A stretch of 26,974 bases of DNA, taken from an uncultured bacterium. Lineage in GTDB: Bacteria; Cyanobacteriota; Vampirovibrionia; Gastranaerophilales; Gastranaerophilaceae. The stretch's first letter is position 1; each line of letters opens with the position of its first letter. Position numbers and translations under genes: made by a program. Below the pieces are notes generated by a model. The model was not told where the DNA came from. It made no database searches and saw only the letters and a list, made by a program, of their open reading frames with translations. This document shows positions 1 to 6,512 of this stretch, piece by piece. The DNA is taken from the NCBI GenBank assembly GCA_900551915.1, contig URXT01000025.1:1-26974 (forward strand). The letters are read 5' to 3'.

Positions 1-1
1 A

Positions 2-832
2 TGGGGGGGGGGGCACCCGCAGAATAAACTCCTGAATGGTTTTGAAATAAATTTATTGTCAAAAGCTCAACAACATAATAAGAAGGTGAGCATAATGACA
101 AAAGTTTGTGTAGTGGTGTGTAGTTATGCACCCCAGATGATAAAGAATAAGAAAAAATGTGCATTTACTATGGCGGAAGCCTTGATTACTCTATTGATAA
201 TAGGAATTGTAGCAGCACTTACAATTCCGAATCTGGCAAGAAAATGGGAAGAGCGTGCAATAGTTTCCAAATATAAAAAGATGTATGCTACCTTGGCAAA
301 TGCATATAATCGTGCAGTTGCGGATAATGGAAGCCCAGAATACTGGGATTTATCAAATCAAGCGTCATTAATGAAGATATTAGAACCATATTTGAATGTA
401 ACAGAGCGTTGTTATTATAAAAAAGGTTGTGTAGCAGAAGGTGATTATAGAGCTCTTTCAGGGGAAAACCGTTGGGGTAATTTATTTGATAATCAGTCTA
501 TGGTAAAAGTTAGATTAAATGGTGGATTTTCAATTGCAGTTTATTCTTTACCCAGTAACGGATGTAAGCAGTCTTGCGGGACTATTTATGGTATTATTAC
601 TAATTCAAAAGGTCGTAATTATATTAATTATATGGGAAAAGATCATTTTCCATTTATTTTAACAAAGAATGGTCTATACCCATATGGTTATAATTTTAAT
701 GACTCACAAATCAAAAAATCTTGTGCCAAAGGTAATTCTAAAGATCCTGATGATCCAAATGTAAATACGAACGGATCAACTTGCGGAACTTGGATTTTAA
801 GGTATGACAATATGGATTACTTTTACGAATAA
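2..832 (+). CDS. Type IV pilin-like protein, 5'-truncated, with poly-G-encoded leader
   Basis: The reading frame is open from the window edge, so the 5' end is missing. It begins W-GGG-HPQNKLLNGF, encoded by a run of 11 G (3-13), and after about 60 residues reaches a class III-type prepilin signal: basic KNKKKCA, then FTMAEALITL with the conserved Glu at +5, and a hydrophobic helix ending in IPNL. The remainder is a cysteine-containing C-terminal domain typical of pseudopilins in this lineage. Internal starts are possible: TTG at 56, ATG at 95 (preceded by AGAAGGTGAG, a good ribosome site) and ATG at 137, which would give a normal short leader. I extend to the edge because the GGG-HPQN part matches a coding sequence at the other end of the window (26891-26974) with mainly synonymous differences. 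Likely exported and processed by prepilin peptidase; the substrate or adhesive role is unknown. It converges on recR. Confidence 0.75.
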   Translation, partial: WGGGHPQNKLLNGFEINLLSKAQQHNKKVSIMTKVCVVVCSYAPQMIKNKKKCAFTMAEALITLLIIGIVAALTIPNLARKWEERAIVSKYKKMYATLANAYNRAVADNGSPEYWDLSNQASLMKILEPYLNVTERCYYKKGCVAEGDYRALSGENRWGNLFDNQSMVKVRLNGGFSIAVYSLPSNGCKQSCGTIYGIITNSKGRNYINYMGKDHFPFILTKNGLYPYGYNFNDSQIKKSCAKGNSKDPDDPNVNTNGSTCGTWILRYDNMDYFYE

Positions 833-833
833 T

Positions 834-1430
834 CTAAATCTCACGCCTTCCTTCAATGGCTTTTGCAATTGTGATTTCGTCTGCGTATTCCAAATCAGCA
901 CCAACGGGAAGTCCAAATGCAATTCTTGAGATTGTAATTCCAAAAGGTTTTATTAATTTTGTAAGATAAAGACTTGTTGCTTCGCCTTCTACAGAGGGCG
1001 GAAGCGCAAGTATGACTTCTTTAACCTCGTCTGAGGCGAGCCGGGTTAAAAGCTCTTTAATCCTGATATCGTCAGCCCCGATTCCGTCCATCGGAGAAAT
1101 TAAGCCCTGCAAAACATGATAAAGCCCTTTGAATTCATTTGTTTTTTCAATTGCAATCAAGTCTTTTGTTTCGGCAACAACGCATATTATTGAGCGGTCA
1201 CGTTTGGGGTTAGTGCAAATCTCACAAGGACTTGCTGATGAAAGATTAAAACATACTTCACAAGTCCTTGTATTTCTTTTTGCTTCAAGAATAGCCTGAG
1301 CGAATTTTTGAACTTCGCTCTCAGGCATTCTCAACATATAAAACGCCATTCTTTGAGCAGATTTAGGCCCGACCGAGGGGAACTTTTGAAAATGCTCAAT
1401 CAGCGTGGCTATTGATTTCGGGTAAATCAT
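834..1430 (-). CDS. recR: Recombination mediator protein RecR
   Basis: RecR of RecFOR recombinational repair, which helps load RecA on gapped DNA. The 198-residue length is normal for the family. Visible in order: N-terminal helix-hairpin-helix region (FPSVGPKSAQRMAFY), a four-cysteine zinc finger (CEVC...CEIC, about residues 57-72), and a Toprim domain (IICVVAETKDLIAIE, then the Gly/Pro-rich ALPPSVEGEATSLYL and FGLPVGADLEYAD). It starts one base after the stop of the upstream ybaB-like gene, so the two are co-transcribed, the usual ybaB-recR pairing. dnaX, often upstream of this pair, is absent here. Confidence 0.96.
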   Translation of the reverse strand: MIYPKSIATLIEHFQKFPSVGPKSAQRMAFYMLRMPESEVQKFAQAILEAKRNTRTCEVCFNLSSASPCEICTNPKRDRSIICVVAETKDLIAIEKTNEFKGLYHVLQGLISPMDGIGADDIRIKELLTRLASDEVKEVILALPPSVEGEATSLYLTKLIKPFGITISRIAFGLPVGADLEYADEITIAKAIEGRREI

Positions 1431-1431
1431 C

Positions 1432-1737
1432 TTAGAATAATCCCGGGATATTAATTCCGCCTGTCAAAGCTTTCATTTTGTCTTCCATAATTTTAGAAGC
1501 TTTTTCGCCGGCCTGTTTCATTGCAGTAGAAATAACATCTTCTAAAGTTTCAGTATCAAGACTTGTCGCTTGAGAAGAAAGTTTGATATTTTTAAATTTA
1601 CCTTGTCCGTCAAAAGTTACAACAACAGTTCCGCTTCCTGCTTCACCTGTAACTTCAATGTTAGCAAGTTCTTCCTGAGTAGTTTTCATTTTTTGCTGCA
1701 AGTTTTGAGCCTGCTTCATCATTTGCATAATATTCAT
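1432..1737 (-). CDS. YbaB/EbfC family nucleoid-associated protein
   Basis: A 101-residue protein of the YbaB/EbfC DNA-binding family: N-terminal MxxMMKQAQNLQQKMKTTQEELA helix, then the conserved VTGEAGSGTVVVTFDGQG strand region and a C-terminal helix (ISTAMKQAGEKASKIMEDKM). Members form dimers that bind DNA and are encoded next to recR in most bacteria; a role in repair or nucleoid organisation is likely but not firmly established. A GGAGG ribosome site lies about 10 nt upstream of ATG. It is the first gene of a two-gene operon with recR. Confidence 0.92.
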   Translation of the reverse strand: MNIMQMMKQAQNLQQKMKTTQEELANIEVTGEAGSGTVVVTFDGQGKFKNIKLSSQATSLDTETLEDVISTAMKQAGEKASKIMEDKMKALTGGINIPGLF

Positions 1738-1787
1738 TTCTTTATATCCTCCATTAAGTCTGTCTTCTATTTTTATTAATTTTATTA

Positions 1788-1793
1788 TATAAT
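1788..1793 (+). promoter_or_regulatory. -10 TATAAT placed for leaderless start of metalloprotease gene
   Basis: A consensus TATAAT ends 6 nt before the ATG at 1800, so transcription should begin at or next to the A of the start codon. There is no Shine-Dalgarno in the AT-only spacer. The same geometry recurs at seven other genes in the window. Confidence 0.5.
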
Positions 1794-1799
1794 AAAATT

Positions 1800-2585
1800 A
1801 TGCAAAAGTGCACTTATGTTTCGGAATCTTTAAAAAACGGCAGACTAATGCGCTGGACAATAATGCCTTTAAAGGTTTATATTGCACCGATGAAATTTTA
1901 TTCAAAGGCCGGTGAAGACTACAAATACAGAGGGCTTGTAAGGCGCGCACTAGATGAGTGGCAGGCTGCAACAAAAGGTAAAATTTCTTTTAGAATTGTA
2001 GAAACACTGCTTGACTCAAATATAAATATTGAGTGGAAAAGGGTTGAGCGAAAAGCTTTAGGTTATTGTAACTTTTCATACGATGCTTCTCACAGATTGT
2101 ATGGTGCGGAGGTTTCGATAGGTTTAACCGAGGGAAAAGTCCATGCGGATTACATGGATGAAAATGAAGTCTATCACACAATTCTTCATGAAATCGGTCA
2201 TGCTGTGGGCTTAGGCCACAGCCCGAATAAAAAAGACATTATGTACACACCGCACCAGCGCGGGGTTAACAAAGTTTCATCAGGAGATGTTTTAACAGTA
2301 AACTGGCTTTACAGATTGCCGCAGGGCGCCACGGTTGCAGAGGTTGCCTCAAGATACCAAACCGGCGGAAGCGATATTGACGAAATTATTGCAAAAGTTA
2401 TGGCAGGAAAGGCCGAAAGTGAATTTGAGCGGGTGAAAAAATCAGTAAACAACCCGCCAAACCGTGATTTGCTGGAAGAGCAAGAAAATATTGCAAACCT
2501 TAAAAAATATAATCTTGCTCTGCAAAACTTGCAAATTTCGCCGGATATGCGCAAATTTTTTCTTAACAATAACCGTAAAAAGTGA
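1800..2585 (+). CDS. Matrixin-like zinc metalloprotease
   Basis: A 261-residue metzincin. It has the zinc motif HEIGHAVGLGH (H130, E131, H134, H140) followed by the Met-turn (DIMY, M148), preceded by the matrixin-type opening RWTIMPLKVYIAP and the ALDEWQAATKGKISF segment. After residue about 170 comes a charged tail of roughly 90 residues with no recognised domain. Only about 15 residues precede the catalytic domain and no signal peptide is visible, odd for a family that is usually secreted; either it acts inside the cell, uses another export route, or the true start is not the one shown. No Shine-Dalgarno is present; a TATAAT 6 nt upstream suggests a leaderless mRNA. Divergent from ybaB-recR. 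Protease activity is inferred from the intact motif; the substrate is unknown. Confidence 0.85.
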   Translation: MQKCTYVSESLKNGRLMRWTIMPLKVYIAPMKFYSKAGEDYKYRGLVRRALDEWQAATKGKISFRIVETLLDSNINIEWKRVERKALGYCNFSYDASHRLYGAEVSIGLTEGKVHADYMDENEVYHTILHEIGHAVGLGHSPNKKDIMYTPHQRGVNKVSSGDVLTVNWLYRLPQGATVAEVASRYQTGGSDIDEIIAKVMAGKAESEFERVKKSVNNPPNRDLLEEQENIANLKKYNLALQNLQISPDMRKFFLNNNRKK

Positions 2586-2609
2586 CACAATTAATTTTTC
2601 GTGTATAAT
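2582..2609 (+). promoter_or_regulatory. Probable promoter of the accD-accA-prmA-kdsB operon
   Basis: GTGACA (2582-2587), 16-nt spacer and TATAAT (2604-2609) resemble a sigma-70 promoter, about 38 nt upstream of the accD ATG. It overlaps the stop codon of the preceding metalloprotease gene. Confidence 0.5.
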
Positions 2610-2646
2610 GTTTATGTTAAAAGAAATTTTTATAGGGATATAAGAT

Positions 2647-3522
2647 ATGACAATTCAAGATTGGTTTGAAAAACGTAAGGAAGCTCAAATTCAACGCAGA
2701 GCGCTTGAAGCGAGAGCGGAAGTTGAAAAAAATCCTGACCTTTGGACAAAATGTGTTCATTGCGACGCACAGCTTTTGAAAGAAGATTTAGCTGCAAATC
2801 AAATGGTGTGTCCTGTTTGCGATTATCATTTCAGAATAAATGCAAGAACAAGAATTGAACAGCTTTTTGATGAAGGCAGTTTTGAGGAGCTTTTTGCTGA
2901 AATCCGGCCGACTGACCCGCTTGAATTTGTTGATACAGAAAGTTATAAAGACAGAATAGAAAGAGCACATGCTAAAACAGGGCTTAACGATGCTGTAGTA
3001 ACAGGGCTTGCAAAAATCAAAGGGCACAAAATCGCGACAGCAATCATGGACTTTGATTTTATGGGCGGCTCAATGGGGTCTGTTGTAGGAGAAAAAGTTA
3101 CAAGAATTATCGAAAAAGCAATCGAATTAAGACTTCCTGTTCTTGCTATTACCTCTTCAGGCGGTGCAAGAATGCAGGAAAGCGCGTTAAGCTTGATGCA
3201 GATGGCAAAAACCTCCTGTGCAGTTTCACGCCTTGATGACGAGGGGCTTTTGTACATAAACCTGTTGACAGAACCGACTTTCGGCGGGGTTACTGCAAGT
3301 TTTGGCATGCTCGGCGACATTATTATTGCTGAACAGGGAGCAAGAATTGGTTTTGCCGGACGCCGTGTTATTGAGCAGACTATCAGACAAAAGCTGCCGT
3401 CTGATTTCCAGACTGCCGAATATCTGCTCAAATACGGGCAGGTTGACGTTGTCGCAAAACGTAAAGATTTGCCGGAGATTCTCGGAAATCTTCTTGCAAT
3501 GCATGAACCGGCTCTGAAATAG
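2647..3522 (+). CDS. accD: Acetyl-CoA carboxylase carboxyltransferase subunit beta
   Basis: AccD, the beta subunit that with AccA transfers the carboxyl group from carboxybiotin to acetyl-CoA to give malonyl-CoA, the first step of fatty acid synthesis. The 291-residue length is typical. The N-terminal zinc ribbon is intact (C36, C39, C55, C58 in CVHC and CPVC). The crotonase-fold core shows MDFDFMGGSMGSVVGEK, ITSSGGARMQES and LTEPTFGGVTASF, and ends with the usual GRRVIEQTIRQKLP segment. First gene of an operon; accA follows after 39 nt. Confidence 0.97.
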   Translation: MTIQDWFEKRKEAQIQRRALEARAEVEKNPDLWTKCVHCDAQLLKEDLAANQMVCPVCDYHFRINARTRIEQLFDEGSFEELFAEIRPTDPLEFVDTESYKDRIERAHAKTGLNDAVVTGLAKIKGHKIATAIMDFDFMGGSMGSVVGEKVTRIIEKAIELRLPVLAITSSGGARMQESALSLMQMAKTSCAVSRLDDEGLLYINLLTEPTFGGVTASFGMLGDIIIAEQGARIGFAGRRVIEQTIRQKLPSDFQTAEYLLKYGQVDVVAKRKDLPEILGNLLAMHEPALK

Positions 3523-3561
3523 CCAATTAGTTAACTAGATGATTTTTAAAAGAGGTAGAAG

Positions 3562-4512
3562 ATGACAGTTTTGGATTTTGAAAAACCGATTACGGAAATT
3601 CAAGAAAAAATCGATGAACTAAAGAAAATAAGTTTGGAGTCCGGCATGGATTTAAATAAAGAAATAGAAACATTTGAACAGCAGGCTGAGGATTACAAAA
3701 AAGATTTGTATTCGAATCTGAAACCTTCGCAAAAATTGCAGATTGCAAGACATCCTGAAAGACCGAATTTTTTGGATTATGTGACTCATATGTGCGAGGA
3801 TTTCATTGAACTTCACGGCGACCATGAGGGAATGGATGATCGCGCAATTATCGGCGGGCTAGCAAAAATTGACGGCAAACCTGTTATGATAATCGGCACG
3901 ATGAAAGGTAAATCCACAAAAGAAAATCTTGAATACAACTTTGGTATGCCGCAACCGCAGGGGTACAGAAAGGCATTACGTCTTTTCAAACATGCTGACA
4001 AATTCAATATTCCTATTGTGACAATTATAGACACACCCGGTGCATATCCCGGTATCAGCGCAGAAGAAACAAATCAGGGCGGCGCAATTGCCGTAAATTT
4101 ACGCGAAATGGCTAAATTAAAAGTTCCGGTTATTGCTGTAATTTCCGGTGAAGGCTGCTCAGGCGGTGCACTCGGACTTGCTGTTGCAAATAAGGTTTTC
4201 TTGCTTGAACATGCTTATTATACGGTAATTTCACCGGAAGGCTGCGCTTCAATTCTCTGGCGCGACGCTTCAAAGGCCAGTGAAGCTGCTGATGCATTGA
4301 AAATTACAGCACCGGATTTGATGAAATTTGATATTATTGATGGGGCGATTAAAGAACCTCTCGGCGGCGCTCATCACGATTATCAGGTAATGGCTGACGA
4401 ATTGAAAAAAACTATTCTGGAAAGCCTTGATGAATTGTCAAAAATGTCTGGTGACGAGCTTAAAAAATCCCGCTACGAAAAATTCCGTAAAATGGGTGCA
4501 TTTTTGGAGTAA
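3562..4512 (+). CDS. accA: Acetyl-CoA carboxylase carboxyltransferase subunit alpha
   Basis: AccA, 316 residues, the alpha subunit of the carboxyltransferase. The N-terminal helical part (LDFEKPITEIQEKIDEL) is followed by the signature RPNFLDYVTHMCEDFIELHGDH, the Gly-rich GGLAKIDGKPVMIIG, NFGMPQPQGYRKALRL, TIIDTPGAYPG and SGEGCSGGALGLAV motifs. An AGAGGT ribosome site precedes the ATG. Together with AccD it makes the heterotetrameric alpha2beta2 enzyme; the biotin carboxylase and BCCP genes are not in this window. Followed after 2 nt by prmA. Confidence 0.97.
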   Translation: MTVLDFEKPITEIQEKIDELKKISLESGMDLNKEIETFEQQAEDYKKDLYSNLKPSQKLQIARHPERPNFLDYVTHMCEDFIELHGDHEGMDDRAIIGGLAKIDGKPVMIIGTMKGKSTKENLEYNFGMPQPQGYRKALRLFKHADKFNIPIVTIIDTPGAYPGISAEETNQGGAIAVNLREMAKLKVPVIAVISGEGCSGGALGLAVANKVFLLEHAYYTVISPEGCASILWRDASKASEAADALKITAPDLMKFDIIDGAIKEPLGGAHHDYQVMADELKKTILESLDELSKMSGDELKKSRYEKFRKMGAFLE

Positions 4513-4514
4513 AA

Positions 4515-5483
4515 ATGGCTGAAAATTATTTAGAACTCCAAATTAAAATAAATCCTGAAATGGCAGATATTGTATCAGAGATTTGTTTTGAAAATTTGCC
4601 TTGCGAAGGCATTGTTCTTGCAGAAGAAACCTACAAAGACTTAGAAATGGTCTCAACGACCGAAGGCACTTTAAAGGTGTTTTTGACTGAAAAAGCTGAT
4701 GTTGAAAAGTTTTTGAAAGAACAGCGTGAACTTCTAAAATCCCGTGGTTTTTCGGACGAAGAACTCGGCAGCTGGGAGTTTACGCTTACAGAAAAGCCGA
4801 ATGAAGACTGGTCAAAAAAATGGAAAGAGAAATGGGATGTAACACATGTTTCGGACAGAATTACAGTTGTGCCTGATTGGATTGAATATGCACCGCATCG
4901 CGAAGATGAAGTTATAATCCGTCTTGAACCAGGATGTGCTTTTGGAACCGGTACTCACCAGACAACTCAACTGTGCATGAAAGCGATTGAAAAGTACATG
5001 CCGAAATCAGCTAAAATGGCTGATATCGGAACAGGAAGCGGTATTTTAGCAATTTGTGCCGCAAAATTTGGTGCAAATGAGGTTTACGGCTGCGACAATG
5101 ACCCGACTGTAATTGATGTTGCTGTGGAAAATGCAGTCAAAAACGGTATCAACCCTCGCCCCTTGCGGGAGAGGGAGAATTTCTTAATGAACGAAAGTGA
5201 GTTTAGAAATTCGGGTGAGGGGTTTTTATTTGAACTCAACACTGCTGACAAAATTACAGAAAAATACGATTTTGTCTGTGCAAATATTCTTCACAATGTT
5301 CTTGCTGAAATCATGGGAGATTTGAAAAATATTATGAATGACGGCGCCGTAATGGTTTTGTCCGGAATTCTCGACGAGAAAAAGCCGGTTGTACTTGAAG
5401 CAATTCAGAAACACAATTTGAAACTTATTGAAGAAATGCATCAAGACCAATGGGTTGCACTGGTTGTAAGAAAGGAATTTTAA
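4515..5483 (+). CDS. prmA: Ribosomal protein L11 methyltransferase with in-frame insertion
   Basis: PrmA, a SAM-dependent enzyme that trimethylates ribosomal protein L11. Seen: substrate-recognition N-terminal domain, linker WSKKWKEKWDVTHVSDRI, then the class I methyltransferase core EPGCAFGTGTHQTT, motif I MADIGTGSGILAICAAKFGA, YGCDNDP, and motif IV DFVCANILHNVLAE. A GGAG ribosome site precedes the ATG and it is tightly packed between accA and kdsB (1-2 nt gaps). Unusual: after AVKNGIN there is an extra run beginning PRPLRERENFLMNESEFRN, encoded by a palindrome-rich stretch (about 5152-5223), lying between core strands where PrmA proteins have a short loop. Without it the protein would be about 298 residues, a normal length. 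The frame is kept, so the enzyme is probably functional with a surface loop. Confidence 0.93.
   Translation: MAENYLELQIKINPEMADIVSEICFENLPCEGIVLAEETYKDLEMVSTTEGTLKVFLTEKADVEKFLKEQRELLKSRGFSDEELGSWEFTLTEKPNEDWSKKWKEKWDVTHVSDRITVVPDWIEYAPHREDEVIIRLEPGCAFGTGTHQTTQLCMKAIEKYMPKSAKMADIGTGSGILAICAAKFGANEVYGCDNDPTVIDVAVENAVKNGINPRPLRERENFLMNESEFRNSGEGFLFELNTADKITEKYDFVCANILHNVLAEIMGDLKNIMNDGAVMVLSGILDEKKPVVLEAIQKHNLKLIEEMHQDQWVALVVRKEF
5152..5223 (+). repeat. Palindromic element inserted in frame within prmA
   Basis: About 72 nt (24 codons) with two nested hairpins: CCCTC-gc-CCC-ttgc-GGG-ag-AGGG at the left, and GAATTTCTTAA...TTTAGAAATTC (loop about 14 nt) at the right, with GGGTGAGGGG at the right edge roughly complementary to the left edge. 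G+C is clearly higher than the flanking gene. It codes the extra PRPLRERENFL... segment. This is the behaviour of Rickettsia-type palindromic elements: dispersed repeats that insert in genes without breaking the frame. Boundaries are approximate; no second copy was found in this window. Confidence 0.6.
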
Positions 5484-5484
5484 A

Positions 5485-6219
5485 ATGTCTAAAACTGCAA
5501 TTATAATACCTGCAAGATACGGCTCAAGCAGACTTGAGGGTAAACCGCTTTTGAAGGTCGCAGGAAAACCTGTTATTCAATGGGTTTATGAAAAGGCTAT
5601 GCAGGCAAAGTTAGCAGATATGATTATTGTTGCAACCGATGATGAAAGAATTTTCAATGCGGTTAAAGAATTCGGCGGAGAAGTCGAAATGACTTCAAAA
5701 GACCACAAATGCGGCTCTGATAGAATTCGCGAAGTTGTTGACCGACACCCCGAAATTTCTTTTGTAGTTAATCTTCAAGGAGACGAACCTTTGATTGAAC
5801 CTTCTGCTATTGACGCCGTTGCAAGAAATGTACAGGAGGATGAAAAAGCTGATATTTCAACGCTTATCAGAGTTTTAAAAGCCGAAGATGAGATTAACAA
5901 TCCGAACCTTGTCAAATGTGTTGTCGATATTAGCGGATATGCTCTCTATTTTTCACGTTCAAAAATCCCTTTTGAAAGAAATCCTATTTCCGGAAATTTT
6001 TATGGGCATTTGGGAATTTACGGTTACAAGCGCGCGGCTTTGATAAAAATGACTTCTCTGCCGCAAACTCCGCTCGAAAAGACAGAAAGTCTTGAGCAGC
6101 TTCGTGCACTTGAAAACGGTATGAAAATCAAAACTTCAGTTGTTGATTTTGTACCTGTTGGAATAGATACGGCTGAGGATTTAGAAAAGTTCAAAAAAAT
6201 AGTTGAGGAGCGGCTTTAG
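5485..6219 (+). CDS. kdsB: 3-deoxy-manno-octulosonate cytidylyltransferase (CMP-KDO synthetase)
   Basis: KdsB, 244 residues, activates KDO with CTP to CMP-KDO for the lipopolysaccharide inner core. The nucleotidyltransferase signature IIPARYGSSRLEGKPL is at residues 7-22, followed by VATDDERI, CGSDRIREV, VNLQGDEPLIEP (metal/substrate site) and the family-typical YFSRSKIPFERN, GHLGIYGYKRAALI, EKTESLEQLRALENG and IDTAEDLE. AAGGAA ribosome site at the end of prmA, one nt gap: last gene of the accD operon. It implies an LPS-bearing diderm envelope. Converges on a small regulator gene with a 3-nt gap. Confidence 0.97.
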   Translation: MSKTAIIIPARYGSSRLEGKPLLKVAGKPVIQWVYEKAMQAKLADMIIVATDDERIFNAVKEFGGEVEMTSKDHKCGSDRIREVVDRHPEISFVVNLQGDEPLIEPSAIDAVARNVQEDEKADISTLIRVLKAEDEINNPNLVKCVVDISGYALYFSRSKIPFERNPISGNFYGHLGIYGYKRAALIKMTSLPQTPLEKTESLEQLRALENGMKIKTSVVDFVPVGIDTAEDLEKFKKIVEERL

Positions 6220-6222
6220 TCT

Positions 6223-6447
6223 TTAAGCTTTATCAAAAAAATAGGCCGGATTTACACTAAAAAGTTCGGAAAGTTTAAGGAGCATTTTTAAGCTGACTTT
6301 TTCTTTAAGGTTTTCGACTCTGCTTATGAATTCACGCGAGCAGTTAAGTTTTTCTGCAAGTTCTTCCTGGGAAAGCTTTGCCTCTTTGCGGAGCTTTTTT
6401 ATATTGGAAGATATTATTTTGTGATACATTACTTCATATTCTTGCAT
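6223..6447 (-). CDS. Small XRE-family helix-turn-helix regulator
   Basis: A 74-residue protein that is almost entirely a Cro/C1-type HTH domain: IKKLRKEAKLSQEELAEKLNCSREFISRVENLKEKVSLKMLLKLSELFSV. No effector domain. The start is uncertain: ATG at 6447 or the internal ATG at 6429 (MYHKIISS); neither has a strong ribosome site. It is divergent from the broken pilin-like gene, and a near-perfect inverted repeat (6421-6440 with 6479-6498) brackets the shared promoter region, which would fit autoregulation and control of the pilin-like gene. That link is inference from position. Confidence 0.85.
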   Translation of the reverse strand: MQEYEVMYHKIISSNIKKLRKEAKLSQEELAEKLNCSREFISRVENLKEKVSLKMLLKLSELFSVNPAYFFDKA

Positions 6448-6498
6448 AATTTAATTTTCTTGTATTATGATGGATATGCTATGAAGTAATACATCACA
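6421..6498. promoter_or_regulatory. Inverted repeat bracketing divergent HTH/pilin promoter region
   Basis: Arms TGTGATACATTACTTCATAT (6420-6439 region) and TATGAAGTAATACATCACAT (6480-6499 region) are complementary apart from about two positions and are separated by about 40 nt. One arm lies over the first codons of the HTH gene, the other just before the ribosome site (GGAGGGAG, 6503-6510) of the pilin-like gene. It may be a pair of operators for the HTH protein or a long stem in RNA; the sequence alone cannot decide. Confidence 0.45.
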
Positions 6499-6512
6499 TT
6501 TCGGAGGGAGTT

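Noticed and set aside
1..13. Poly-G ends as pure two-colour sequencing artefact
   Set aside because: The sequences after the G tracts match each other codon-wise with silent changes and are joined in frame to real genes, which an artefact would not explain. The exact tract lengths may still be wrong.
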